A stretch of DNA of 64,000 nt from Branchipolynoe longqiensis. Taxonomy: Eukaryota; Annelida; Polychaeta; Phyllodocida; Polynoidae. Below the pieces are notes generated by a model that worked only from the letters and a program-made list of their open reading frames with translations, ran no database searches and was not told the DNA's origin. The stretch covers positions 68,793,890 through 68,857,889 of the forward strand of contig CM059192.1 of assembly GCA_030323885.1 (NCBI GenBank). The letters run 5' to 3'. Numbering within the stretch: position 1 is the first letter of the stretch; every line of letters starts with the position of its first letter. A program made the translations under genes and the position numbers. Below, in pieces: positions 11,253 through 23,100 of this stretch.

Positions 11253-12112
11253 AATATAATTTGAGTATTTCAACAATTCAAACTACAGTGAGGTAATTAT
11301 CTTAAATAACTTGGGATTGGTTATGTGTATGCAAACATTTGATCATCATGGCCGTATTCCATTAAGGAGACTCGGGTCACCTGAGTTGTTAGAATTTCAA
11401 ATCGAACACCATGAGGGTAGTTAACAAAACATGTGCCATGAGCAAAAAGTCCCTACCCCAGTAACCCACGTCTTGGCTAGGGGTGGCTAGGAATGATGTC
11501 ACATTTGTACTGGTACCATCCTGTAGTATAACAGCTATGCATACCAGTCCTACTTGTTTTTTTGGGGGGTAATAACCCAGATTAATGAAATAGATGATAA
11601 CGAAAGTATGCAATCATAAAATACTTTAAATCCTATTTTGCTGTAGTTATATCGGTTATTTAAAAAAAAGTTTGTATACGCCCCATTTGACTACTCTTTC
11701 CCTACCATAGTAATAATACATTTTCATTGGATTGACTAGGCCGGCGTTAAAGCCCCGATATCTGGCACGGGAATGGAGCATAACTCGTTTGGTCATTCCG
11801 TCTGGGTGAAAGTAGCAAACGGTGGTTTTACACCATGATTCCAATGAAAAAAGAAAAGGAAAGAAAAAGGAGAATGTCATTTGTGTGTGCATAATTCAAC
11901 GAAAGCATATTTTCAAAATCAAAACATTTATTTCTGCATAAAGGCAATATTAAGTTAATTTAATCAAAATTATTCCAAAACTGAAGTAAAATAAATTATA
12001 TTGCATATCGGCAGAAGGAACAATTTGAAGACCGAACTCGGGGACATTTCGAGTAGTTATTTTCCCCGGCGATAGGTGGCGCATCGGTACTAGTTGGCCT
12101 AAAAGATATCCC
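11253..12112. other. Intergenic, one MITE-3 copy
   Basis: Apart from the MITE-3 copy at 11349-11663, I saw no gene or repeat here. Confidence 0.5.
11349..11663 (+). mobile_element. MITE-3 copy
   Basis: Shares ACTCGGGTCACC, AATTTCAAATCGAACACC and the TTTTGCTGT...TATCGGTTATT block with copies at 38.43-38.76 and 43.86-44.32 kb. The right terminus is degraded. Confidence 0.65.
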
Positions 12113-12400
12113 GACTGGGCATGGTGGTATAGTGTAAGCTTTCCGTGTGGAATGCGGGTAGTTTAAATCCCAGCCGAGTCCCATGACGGGCAGTCTTGCT
12201 ACCTAAACTGGCGCCCAGCATTACTAGGATAGAACAAATACTTCTACTTAGTATCAGAATAATGGGAAATTGGGTCGTGGTTTCGGCAGCCTGGTCTCCC
12301 AGTGCAGAAACACTATAAAGTTGCCATGACTGCGCAATGTCACAAGTCGGCACCCGTCCTGATATGGCCTTAGATGTTACCAGGATTTAAAACACCAACA
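12113..12400 (+). mobile_element. SINE-A copy
   Basis: tRNA-derived SINE in head-to-tail orientation. It has a degenerate tRNA-like head, a central part with CCCAGTGCAGAAACACTATA, and the tail CCTGATATGGCCTTAGATGT ending in CAAACAA. Confidence 0.75.
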
Positions 12401-12546
12401 AACAAGTATTTGGAAAGCCTAGAGTAAATATCGGATGGAAATGTGCCGAGAGCCTGACGACCCTGGCGGACCCTAGAAGAACCAATGAGTTTGGCTGCTC
12501 ACACAGTTCCCCGATTCTCCAGGCCACTCGACCCTCACCTCCCTCA

Positions 12547-12726
12547 GCCTTAGTTGGAGTTTTACGTCCCGAAAAAGTCTACGGTAATATCAGGACAGGT
12601 AATGACTTCATAGTGTTGCCCCACTGGGAGATCAGTCCGCCAGCACCATAACATGATATCCTACTCAGTCACATTATCCCGACACTGAGCCAACCAGCCC
12701 TTGCCCTATCCTAATAAGGCCGAACA
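12547..12726 (-). mobile_element. SINE-A copy, head missing
   Basis: Tail (TTTTACGTCCC) and central body (GTTGCCCCACTGGGAGATCA) are present. The tRNA-like head is replaced by the terminus of another element near 12727. Confidence 0.7.
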
Positions 12727-13396
12727 CCTGGGGGCCATATGCATGATGCGGTGTTAGCATTGTGTGGTGTTAACAGCTAACACCGGGTAGCTATCACTGC
12801 CGTCATGAAGTATGTCATGGCGTATGTATGGGCGCCTAAAACGTTCATGGTAGCTAAACGTGCAGTTATTTATAGATTTGGGGAATCCCACTGAGCCTCT
12901 TCCGGGCGAGCACCGCTATTTGGGTGTTTAGTCGGGCAGTGACATAGGGGGGCATTCGACTGGGCCTCTCTATCCGAATATAAAAATATTTCCTAACAAA
13001 TTCCTGTTCGACTGGGACCGGAAGTGGGTTCATATACCGATGATTCGGATGTGTGTATGTGGCTCCATCCATTCCATCCGTAAATCTTGCGGATAGAAAG
13101 GGCCCAGTCGAATGCCCCCAGTGTCAATGGCTATGGCGTACATACGCTGTGCATGTTTTGGGTTTAATTTCACCGAATTTCACTTATTGAGTATGTTATT
13201 CCATTAAATAAACATCATTTCAAACCCCGAGTGAATATTCATGATTCTAAATAGCAGAATTAGATCGTAGCAGTGAATAGATTTGTGCATTTTGTTTTGT
13301 TTATATTTGACAATATCGCCGCCGATGTGGCGGCGGCGGCATTAATATCGCTTCGATTTTTGGTTTAATTTGACCAAATTTCACTTTTTGAATATG
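12727..13396. mobile_element. Fragment related to the 21.65-23.05 kb element
   Basis: Begins GGGGCCATATGCATGATG, similar to the inverted terminus at 21655. It also shares the interior motifs TTTCACTTATTGAGTATG, ATTTGACAATATCGCCGCC and GGCGGCGG with the region near 22.7-22.9 kb. A smaller inverted-repeat element (12948-13119) is nested in it. Confidence 0.5.
12948..13119. mobile_element. 172-bp inverted-repeat element (MITE-4)
   Basis: The left end GGGGGCATTCGACTGGGCC is matched by the inverted right end GGGCCCAGTCGAATGCCCCC. Pairing continues into CTATCCG, so the arms are about 28 bp. The interior is non-coding. Confidence 0.8.
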
Positions 13397-13555
13397 TTAT
13401 TACCTATCTCATGTATAAGATAATTGTATGTGTTTACATGTGAAACACCAACCAGCAGCCGGGCTGATCAAACCCACCACAAGGTGGCACTGCGAAATTT
13501 ACATTACCATGGAGAGATAGGGGGTGAGCCGTCTTAGTATTATAGGGTCTTTGGT
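13397..13555 (+). mobile_element. MITE-5, truncated copy
   Basis: Only the right half is present: ACCTATCTCATGTATAAGAT through GAGCCGTCTTAGTATTATAG to GGGTCTTTGG. It matches the complete copies at 36.1 and 41.2 kb. Confidence 0.8.
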
Positions 13556-13620
13556 TTTGTACAGCAGGCATCACCTCTTAGCTTAACTTGTAGGCATGAG
13601 GGCGCCCCAAGTACTCTCTC

Positions 13621-15443
13621 CTATGGATGCCCGAGTTGACACTGCTCAACGGGCTCGCTCATGGCGGCTCCCCCTGTCTGGGCCGCCGCGGTCATGTCAC
13701 ACAACACGCAGGGGGCTATGGGGTCCGGGGCCGACGGCGTGGACGCATTGTGCCCCGTTCCGGCGTGCTCCGCGAAGCTGTCATAGGAGGGCGTGTGTGA
13801 CGTGGGGGCGGGGCCTCCGTGATGAATGTTATTGTTTATAGTCTGGGTGGCGTGGGCACCAGCGGCTGCGGTGGAACGGGCCCGTCGGGAACCAGCTCCA
13901 GCACATGGCGTGACGTCACTGGGTGGGTTCCCTTTCGCTTGTCCCAGCGTGTGCGCCGCGAGTCTATGGGGCCCGCCGCACCGCCGGGAACCGGCTGCGG
14001 GCTTGACGTCATTGCGGGGAATTCCCGGTGGCCCCCGGAGGGAAGCCACACGGGCCCAGTACAATGTCAACAAATAGTGGGACTGCGCCCAGAGGCTCAG
14101 CTGCTACATGGGGAGTTGGGGGACAGGCAATGGGTCGGGCGTTAGGGGGACGGCGGGGTGTTGATGGTTCATCTGCCCACCGGCGTATTAAAAATCCAAC
14201 TGGGATCTCTTACCGGGCCTGTCCCTGTACTTTTTGGAGTAGCAGCTCGCCTTCGTGTGGTTGGTCACTATCCTACGGACGTTTGCGCAGTAGCCACAGA
14301 CATGAGCCATTTTTTGTGTGCCCGATCCATGGGACTTCCCCTTCCAGGATCCTTATTCCAGGCTGGGCAGGGTGTGCCCATCACTGCCTTGTCATAGTGG
14401 CTGCGGGGGTCGGCGCCGGCCTTCTGTTGGAGTTGCTTCCCGGACTGGTGGTCGGCTGAAGTCACGGTGGTGGTGTGCACATGGCACATGGCTCGCCATC
14501 ACGATTATTTCGATGCGGACGGCGTGAAGATCCGCGATCCTGGTGAAGATCTCCTCAGAGTATCGTCTGACGACGGCCCAGGACAGAGAGCAGATGTCCT
14601 GGGCTACCATCTCCTGGTGGCGTGCAAGGGCATCTAGGGCGCTAGCCGGGAATGCGCGCTGGTGCTCCAAACGCTTCAGGCCCAGTGTGTACTCCTCCCA
14701 GGTCGCCTCCCCTTTTTTGATGGATTTACCCTCTTCCCCCTGCTCTACCAGATCGTACGGAAATAAATATTTGGACGGAATACCTTTTTTTCTGGTGTTC
14801 GATTTTTCGTCCGCCGATCTAGCGGAACACCTCCTCGCCCGTGGAGCGGGCGCCCCTGCTGTATGCGTCCTGGACGTGTTGTCGGCTCTGCGTGGCGTGT
14901 GGGTCGGGGCACGGGCTCTGTGCATTTCGCCACGGCGCTGGCTGCGGTGAGCCGGTGTGACCTCTTGCCGGGGCAGGGGTGGGGGATGCCGGCGACAGTG
15001 TCCTGGCCTGGCTGGGGCGGTGAAGGTCCGATGACGGGCGCCCGCGGGGTGCGCATCATGGATGGTGACCGGGTCGCATCACGGCGGCATGGGTTTGTGG
15101 TGGCGGCGGCTAGCGCGGCGGTGGCTTCCGCGAGCGCCTTGCTCTGGGCTGCCATTTCCACTCATTGCTCGGCTGCCTGCCTCTCCAGGAGGCCCCAGCG
15201 CTTCTCGATGGCGTTGATGGAGGCCTGCATCCTGATCATGCCGTCGGCTTGCTTTGGCTTCGCCGCTGGTTTCTTGGCGCGGGCTGACTGCCTTGCCGGC
15301 GGCGACGGTGGCTGTGGGGATGGGCCACCATCTTGTGAGCTGATTGAGTCGCTCAGGTCGGCCCGTGGCGTGGTCGAGCTCTTCCTAGTGGCACGCTTTG
15401 CGGGTCGGCCTCTTGGAGCTGTGGCATGGTGGGTTTGCTGCAT
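13621..15443 (-). pseudogene. Retroelement gag-like remnant (copy 2), stop and frameshifted
   Basis: GC-rich antisense coding remnant starting MQQTHHATAPRGRPAKRA at 15443. A Pro/Ala/Lys-rich N-terminus runs to an in-frame TGA at 15162-15164 and continues in frame to about 14.8 kb. The conserved part then appears in another frame, giving GIPSKYLFPYDLVEQG, KKGEATWEEYTLGLKRLEHQ and ALARHQEMVAQDICSLSW. Farther downstream a CPAWNKDPGRG stretch resembles the Cys/His knuckle of gag proteins, and 14073-13621 is fragmentary coding. It matches copy 1 at 6.8-7.5 kb. I saw no polymerase or recombinase next to it. Assignment to a DIRS-like or related retroelement is inference. Confidence 0.55.
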
Positions 15444-16165
15444 CTTGTTTTCTGACGTGGGTGCCTTTTTAATTGTTATGCTGCTCTGTGACGTGGGGGT
15501 TTCGTGGGTGGTAGCGGGCGTGTCAGGTTAAAAACAATATGCGTTTGAAACTGGCGCCCGAATGCGGGTCAGGCAGGGGTACGCGAAGGAGGGGGTAGGG
15601 AAGCGCATGCGCCGATTAGTGATATGAGCATCTCGGGCTTCCTCCGCTGGATCAACCACAATTCTAAATTATGGGCCAATTACCTGCCCTCAAGAATGGG
15701 CCAAGCCATATATATATATACACACAACATGTCTTGGCCGTCCACACAGAATAATATTAGAGGATTTCCATTTCCCCCTCTGCTGATTATCAGAATATTT
15801 TAGAAACATAGGCCGCAAAAAAATATACAGAAACCTTCCCAAAGGCATCCAGAAACAGTAAAACCAATATATGTTCATACCAATTTTGTTGACTTAAAAT
15901 TAACATGTATTTTCTTAACAGTCCATTATAGTCCGCCAGGTATTACTACAATAGCAATAAAAGAGAACAATTATTTAGGAATAACACAACAGACATCTAG
16001 TATATGTATACTTGAGAATCCTTTAATATGTACTCTTCATCGCGTTAACTGCCCACTCCTAAAAAGAAGCGCACGTGTCCAAACGGCAATCACCCAGCAG
16101 AGACTGCTAGTAGTTCTTGATATTTGTACTCTCCACAAATATTCACCGCCATATTAGTGTGTTAG
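15444..16165. other. Leader of gag-like remnant, then unique DNA
   Basis: 15444-15640 stays GC-rich and is probably the leader of the gag-like remnant. From 15660 the sequence becomes AT-rich, and I saw no gene there. Confidence 0.45.
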
Positions 16166-16510
16166 TTAAAGTTGCATAGTCCGATGGTTTTGAGTTTCTC
16201 TCATTTTATGATATAAACATATTAGGTTGAACATTCTAATCTACCTTATTTTAGTTTGAAGTAACTTTTATTTTAAAAGACTAACTTTGAAGTGCAAATG
16301 TGCTAAGTTAATTTTGGCAAGCTTTTCAAAACTCTAACACCATAGGCCTCTACAGTAACAGGTTCTGTCAAATTGACTCAGTATTGCCTTCTACACAGAA
16401 ACAAATGCTTAATAAGTGCACCATTATCTAAGTTAGATATGTAGAATCAAATCTAAATAATTATTTTGGTTTTGAAAATGTTATGCTTCATCGGACTATG
16501 CAGCTTTAAG
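16166..16510 (+). mobile_element. MITE-1 copy, well preserved
   Basis: Starts TTAAAGTTGCATAGTCCGAT and ends CATCGGACTATGCAGCTTTA, so the two ends are near-perfect inverted repeats of about 20 bp. Length 345 bp. It is one of the best copies for defining the family. Confidence 0.88.
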
Positions 16511-17575
16511 TGATTACAGGAGGTGTTTGGAGCTGTGACCCCAAATAGCACCAGGTGGCTCTCCGCGCTTCACAAACAAGACAACAACTTCGGCCTCGGT
16601 AAAATGCGGATTTACTCTAAAACCTGTATAAATACAATATACTCATAACTACTTCACAACCTTACAGTTTGGTTATTTATATTCGCACACCCAGTATAGA
16701 TCAATAAGGGTTGGTGGCTCTTTTGGTATTTGTTTGCAATTTGTTATGTCTTTTCGAAATGATTGTTTAATTAATAGTAAAACGCACCATAAATAAATAA
16801 CCCTTGGATGCTTTACTTCTGCACCAGATGTGATTGTCTACGGATCCGCCCATTTTTTCATAGACAAGCTCAAGACTACTCCAATGTATTTAACTTATAA
16901 CCTATCACACATGTTTAAATTAAAATTTAAACAATTGTACAAGTATACCGCTGAGTGTGTCAAGTTGTTATGTGATTTCTCCCCAATAATTTTTGTGTGA
17001 CAAATTCTGCATTGCTTCCAACTTGGAATATCCTAAGCTCGATTTCTAGTTTTGCCTGACCACAAGCAAGTCTACGCAGTAACTAGTATATGACAGCTGG
17101 CTAAGGACACAGTCACCAGGCCTTTGGTCCGATCTACATGGTACATGTCATCATCTGTTCTCAGTTTAGTAAGTGGTCTTCACTTCCAGACGCCATTGTC
17201 AAGAAAAACGTTGGGAGTATCGGTATTACATTGTTGTGATGCTTCAAGCGGACATAATATAATCTACACATGGGTCAATAGCCGATGGAGGCACCGAGGC
17301 CTATACCTGTCTTCGCAGGAAACACATTTTGTAGGCTTATATCTCCACATGGATATGCGGCTGCAGTTTAAAAAGTTCGTATTCACTTCACTTCAAATTG
17401 TGTGTGATGTGTTGTTTAACTTTGCACACACAGATTAATATCGTGAGCTCACAGTTCGTACTTAAATGGAAACTCTCTTGGTGGAAACTTCTCTCGGTGA
17501 CTGCCTAAACATGTAAATGTAGCCTATCCTGTCAAATCGTCGAGGGATCTACCCGAAAGCTGAACCGCCGTCAAC
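16511..17575 (+). other. Region upstream of the SLC10 gene
   Basis: AT-rich, with no repeat recognised. It should contain the 5' UTR and promoter of the SLC10 gene. I could not place a TATA box or start site with confidence. Confidence 0.4.
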
Positions 17576-18172
17576 ATGGCTCTTCCTCTGATTTTCTTGG
17601 CGCCATTGCTAGGCCTACTTCTTGCTAACATCCTCGCGGCGCATGCGCTCGATGTTAGAAGCACGGCCGACAGGGGGCCTCTCCCCACACTGCAGCTCCG
17701 GCTTCAGCCTCCGCAGAAAGCCATCGTGCTAGTCGGCGGCCAGTCCGGGATCCAGGTGCAGTGTGCACTTCCGACACCGCAGTACAGTCTGCGCGCGCAG
17801 CCTTACGACCCCGTGCTTGTCAAAGTGATCAGCGACGACGTGATGCTGAATCTGACGGCCGGCGGGGATCCCCAGGGGCCCGGGTCCGTGCAGCTGCTGG
17901 GACTGCGGCCCGGCCGCACCTCGTTGGAGCTGCTGCTGCTTCACGCCGGGAACAGGAGCGTCGTCAGGGTGCTCTCCTGGGACTTTGAGGTGGTCGTCAT
18001 CGAGCGGCTGAACGTCCTGCGGGACGGCTTCCTCTACCTGCTCATTGCGGCCCGGGTCGGCGCACTCTTCGTGCTCGCCGTGCGCATGCGCGGCGCTGCC
18101 GTGAAGGAGGCCCTGAAGAGACCGTGCGCACTCTTCTACGCTATTTTCTGTCAGACCATTCTGGTTCCTCTG
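17576..18172 (+). CDS. SLC10-family transporter, exon 1 (ectodomain and first TM)
   Basis: Encodes residues 1-199 of a predicted 790-residue protein of the SLC10 (sodium/bile acid symporter) family. The ATG at 17576 is followed by a signal-peptide-like hydrophobic stretch (residues 1-25). A likely extracellular domain of about 115 residues follows, with candidate N-glycosylation sites (NLT, NRS). A first membrane segment (LYLLIAARVGALFVLAV) lies near 150-168, and the exon ends LFYAIFCQTILVPL, aligning with the SLC10 Pro-Leu region before TM3. An N-terminal ectodomain recalls the SLC10A3/A5 type more than SLC10A1/A2. The donor is GTAAGG, phase 0. The substrate cannot be deduced. Confidence 0.9.
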
Positions 18173-18332
18173 GTAAGGTTCGGACGCTACACCTTTTCCA
18201 TGCCCTTCGTTTCTAGGTCATGGGTTATGCCGTTCTAAGATTGGTGGCGGTTTTCCATGTTTTCCCATTACTTATAGTAGGCATATGTTACGTGGGGAAG
18301 GATGCCACGGTTGTACAATATCAGACTCCTTA

Positions 18333-18696
18333 TTAAAGTTGCATAATCCGATAATTTTGAGTTTATGTCATTTTCTCAGATAGATATGTTAGGCTGATTG
18401 TTATAATCTACCTTACTTTAGTTGGAAGTAGACTTCTAACTTTTATTTTAGGTGGCTAGCTTTTGAGATATTTTAAGTGCAAACATAGAAAATTAATTTT
18501 GGCAAGTACGCCAAAAGTCTGACACCATAAGGCTTCTGCAGTAAAAGGTTATATTAAATTGCCTCGTTATTCCCTTCTATGTGATGACACATGTTTGATA
18601 AGTGCATCGGTGTCTAAGTTAGGTATGTAGAATCAAATTTAGATCACTATTTTGATTTTGAAAATGTTATGTTTTCATCGGACTATGCAGCTTTAA
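18333..18696 (+). mobile_element. MITE-1 copy
   Basis: Starts TTAAAGTTGCATAATCCGAT and ends CATCGGACTATGCAGCTTTA. The full interior is present. It lies in SLC10 intron 1. Confidence 0.85.
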
Positions 18697-21189
18697 TATT
18701 AGATCAATCTTAATATTCTTATAAGTTATAGGTGTTTGATATTCATCCCGCTTTCTTCTTTTATAAAAAAAACAACCTTAACTAAACCAATTGCATTCGT
18801 TTTATATAAGAATAAGACCTGTATTTTATACATTTTGCTAATTAGAATGTGTCTGTGCATATAATGTGATTCCTAGATTTTAGTAACCAAGTGGGGGTGG
18901 GGGACTGTTTTCTATGTGTGTATGTCTTACCAGGGCATGGTTGCTATCTTAAGGGACTTTAACGAAAACTATAGGCCCCCTATTGACACAGACTCATCAA
19001 ACTTCATAACCAAGTTTGGCTTGTTTCTGTTTACTTTGCATGCATGGCTCTCTTATCTATTTGATTTTGCTCAATACGCACTTGTTAAAGGGATCCGGTA
19101 TAGGCCACTGAGACTGGAACTGTACTCGACAAATGCTCCCTAAGTACATCTTTTCACTTTGTGTAACTGAATATATGGAGGGATAGTGCCACAATGGCAA
19201 TCTAAACGGGTTCCCCGGTGTTCCCCGGTCTGTCGGGAACAATATTTAGTTCTCTGGGGAACCATATTAGATCATGTGATGGGGGAATCACACATGTGGT
19301 GTCATTCATACATTACAATCAGATATCGTTGTCGTCTCAGTAGGCTATACCAGGCGACTTTAAGAACTGAGTACGCGTGTGATTTTGAGTCCCGATGGAT
19401 TCGGTGGGGGGGGGGGGGGGGTGTTGAATGTAACGATGCTAAGATCAATATCTAGTATCCATGAACCTCGATCAAGCCCTAGAATATTATTAATAGAATG
19501 GAACCCTTCAAACCATAGCCTTGTAATTTAGAATTTGAAAGAAACAAAGGATATATGCTAGGTATCACTGGGGGTGGGGGGGGGGGAGATCGTCAAGTAT
19601 TGGAATTGATATGGGTCACTCTCCTGAAAACTGGCCAGAAGTGTCACATGGAGAGTTCAAATCGAATATTTGAATTTTTAACATGTTTTGGTTGCAAATG
19701 AAAGCTGGAAATCTCCGCTTTACATCTATGTAAAATATAAATTGATGAGATAAAAAATAAAGGTGCAGTCCACGATTATGTCTTATGGCAGTATATTATG
19801 TGTTGCTCAGATGTAACACATGTTTAGGATACCGCACAGTCTGATTAATAGAAATCTAAGCAGAATTAAATAATTTCATACTTAGAAGCATATTATTCAT
19901 GGCATAATATACAGAAATATGTAGTGCTTATATTGATTTAAAAGATAAAGTAATTCCCAGCCATGCTTTATTCACTGAATAATTAGTGTACAATATTTGT
20001 GTGGCATCCAGACACCACTGGTTATATCTGTGATGGAAATTTGTAATGTTATTTCTGAAGACATCAAATATATTTCTTTTAAATTTAAGCATGCATACAC
20101 CTTAATAAATACTTCCTTTTTGATTTGGGAACTGGTTTGTTTGATATATCAATGCAATACAAGATGTTAGTAAGGATTCAACCATGTCCCATATGTCATG
20201 TTACAAATGGCTGACTGTAAAATGGTTTTTCTTTTTACAAAAACACTTCATAATGAAAAGGACCAAAGTTGCACACAGTTTATTTTATTTCCCTTATTTC
20301 TTACATCAAATCTGAAAAAGAATATGAAAAGTATAAGGAAAAAACTAAGTAGGAAGTTTATTTATTGATGTTTTAAAATGCCATCCCATGCTGACCAGTT
20401 TTCAGGAGAGTGATCCATTATATCATTCGAGAAAGTGTACAATAGTGCCGATCTTCAATAGACAACTCTGCATCCAGACCAATGTCCTGAAGTAGCAGGT
20501 GGCTTATCATGAAGGGGGTGTCAAATGATACAAAAGTAGTCTTTAGGTTGTAAATGTAAGTAGGCCTAATGACAGGTTCGCCAAACACAGGGGTCGCTAG
20601 AGACACAGGGGCGTAGCTAGGCGTACGCGCGTACGCCAAAATGTCCACATCGTTTTGTCAAAACAAAATTAAATTAAAAAATATTAAAGAGAGAGAGAGA
20701 GAGAGGAGGCATGTAGTAGTCCGGAGTGTTGAAAACTCAAGTCTAAAATGTGTCAAATCCGCCAGCTTATGCTTAAGTGGCCCCCTAAACCCCCTGCCGA
20801 AATTAGGAGTACACATCGTTAAAGGTCTAGCTACACCCCTGAGACATATATATATTCTTTTCTAATAATGCTATTGGATTGTTGCAAAAGCAGTTTATGC
20901 ATTTAATTATACGTGAAATAATGGGGTTCCAAAGTAACCTGTTAGTTGAAAGGTGGCATTGGTATGCAAGTCACGCCTTTCTCTAATCTACTGTGTACCG
21001 ACAGTCGCTTCAGACATTAGGTGGTGTCACCCTTGGCACCAGATAAACGATCTACCCTTACCCAGAGTAGGGGTGAATGGCAACTATGCCTAAATCCGAG
21101 CAAAAACTGCTTCAAAGAGGAATTAACTGTGGAGGTAGTGGTTCCAATGAAGTGTTACTACTGTTATTCTATATTGGTGTAAAGTTGAG

Positions 21190-21300
21190 AAATTGTTAGA
21201 GAATGCACAAATCAAAGATGGCGGCCATAGAAAGCTCTCAATTTGAGTTTCAAAGTATAAATCTATCAATTATTCACTCAAACGCAGAGGGCTATTATAG
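21190..21300. repeat. Dispersed repeat shared with 53.33-53.42 kb
   Basis: The block AAGATGGCGGCCATAGAAAG followed by CTCTCAATT and a TATTCAC block recurs in the same order near 53.33 kb. No family was recognised. Confidence 0.5.
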
Positions 21301-21654
21301 ACAAGCACTAGAACCATATATTCAGAACCTTAGGTTGCAAATGCATGTGGTTATATCCATAATCCAGTGTCTTTCAACACTTTTTCTAATGGGTTGTTCA
21401 GCAGTCCTGTCACATGAACAGGGGAACTACCTTCGATCTGTTCATGTAGTTCACCTGTTCATCTTAATTCTATGGATCTTGCTTATGTACGTACGTCCTC
21501 TATGCTGCAGACACTAGATACTAGATACTGCCACCTTTGGAACTTATGTAATTCACCCATGTATCTTGTGTTGGTGTATCTTGCCTATGTGTCTTACTTG
21601 TGTATCTATTTCCTGTGTTAAGACTGCTATATATATTTCCATTGGCAAATTACC

Positions 21655-23053
21655 CAGGGGCCATATTCATGTGGAGGTGCCAAGGCCTTAACTGTGGCTA
21701 CGGTATCCCCACAAGGCTAACGGTGGAAAATCCGTACTTATGTGTCGGTGCCAACGTTAACCGCCGACCGTTGCCTAGGCTAAGCTACCCTGTTTTCAAA
21801 CCAGGGTTAACTGCTAGACGCGCCGGTTAGTGTGCGTGTGAGGCTCTCAATCTATTAAATGTCTGTGTCTGTGTCTCTGTCTCTGTCTCTGTCTCTGTGT
21901 CTGTGCATGTGTCTCTGCCTGTGTCTCTATCTGTGTCTCTCTCTCTGTGTCTGTGTCTCTGTCTGTGTCTCTGCCTGTGTCTCTGGCTGTGTCTCTGTCT
22001 ATGTATCTGTCTGTGTCTCTGTCTGTGTCTCTGTCTGTGTCTCTGTGTCTGTCTGTGTATGTGTCTCTGTCTGTGTTTCTGTGTGTGTCTCCGTCTGTCT
22101 GTGTCTGTTTCTGTCTGTGTCTGTGTCTGTGCCTCAGACACACACACAGACACACACAGAGACACATATACACACACACAGATACACAGAGACACACACA
22201 CATACACAGAGACACACACATAGACACAAATACACACACAGACACAGACACACAGAGACACAGATACACAGACACACACAGACACACACAAAGACACAGA
22301 CACACAGAGACACACACACAGACACAGAGACACACAGACAGAGACATAGAGACACACACATAGACACAGACACATACACAGAGAGAGACACAGACACATA
22401 AACAGACAGCGACACAGACACAGAGACACAGACAGAGACACAGACAGAGACACATACATAGACACATACAGAGACAGACACAGAAACAGACACAGAGACA
22501 CAGACACAGAGACACAGACAGAGACACAAATAGAGACACAGACACATGCACAGAGACACAGACAGAGACACATACAGAGACACATAAAGAGACAGACACA
22601 GAGACACAGACACAGACACAGAGACACAGACAGAGTAAACAAATTGCCGCCGCCGAAGCGACGTCGATATCCATACTGTCGCATATCAACAAAATACACA
22701 TCGCCGCCGCCGCCGCCGCCGCCGAATCGGCGGCTATATATTAGGCCCAAATCTATTCAATGCTATCATATTTAACAGAATTACATACGCAATAAGTGAA
22801 ATTTAATCAAATTAGCCCTAAAATCGAACCGTTATTAACGCTCCCGCAGCACTGGCGGCGTTATTCATATTGTCAAATCGAGGGAATTCCCAAATCTATA
22901 AATAAACTCACGGTTAGCTATCCGCGGCGGCTTTGACATTGGTGAATACAACTTGACCTATTTCTCCAACCCGCCTCTAGCCTTGGATAGCTACCCCAGA
23001 GCTAGCGTGTAGCTCCGGCTAAGCCTGGCACCACTACATGAATATGGCCCCTG
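21655..23053. mobile_element. 1.4-kb inverted-repeat element with microsatellite palindrome
   Basis: The ends are inverted: CAGGGGCCATATTCATGT at 21655 is complementary to the sequence ending at 23053, and similarity continues to about 33 bp. The interior holds a roughly 780-bp TG/TC then AC/AG microsatellite and a (CGC)n tract at 22702-22724. No protein with a credible domain was seen; the long Cys/Ser/Val or Thr/His/Arg open frames are repeat artefacts. Confidence 0.65.
21857..22636. repeat. Palindromic (TGTC/TCTG)n:(GACA/CAGA)n microsatellite
   Basis: 21857-22133 consists of GTCTGTGTCTCT-type repeats. At about 22135 the sequence switches to ACACACAGACACAGAG-type repeats that run to 22636. 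The second half is the reverse complement in kind of the first, so the tract could form a very long imperfect hairpin. Confidence 0.9.
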
Positions 23054-23100
23054 ATCTCACTTTGCCAACCCGTGCTTACATAATGTTCATATACTGTCCT

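Noticed and set aside
14863..15531. 222-codon sense frame
   Set aside because: Opposite strand of gag-like copy 2; composition follows GC content and it has no recognisable domain.
18916..19143. 75-codon frame in SLC10 intron 1 considered as an extra exon
   Set aside because: Exons 1 and 2 already join in phase and align without a gap to the SLC10 fold; no similarity to the family.
21827..22750. Frames of 284-307 codons rich in Cys/Val/Ser or Thr/His/Arg
   Set aside because: Translations of the TG/TC and AC/AG microsatellite in all frames; no domain.
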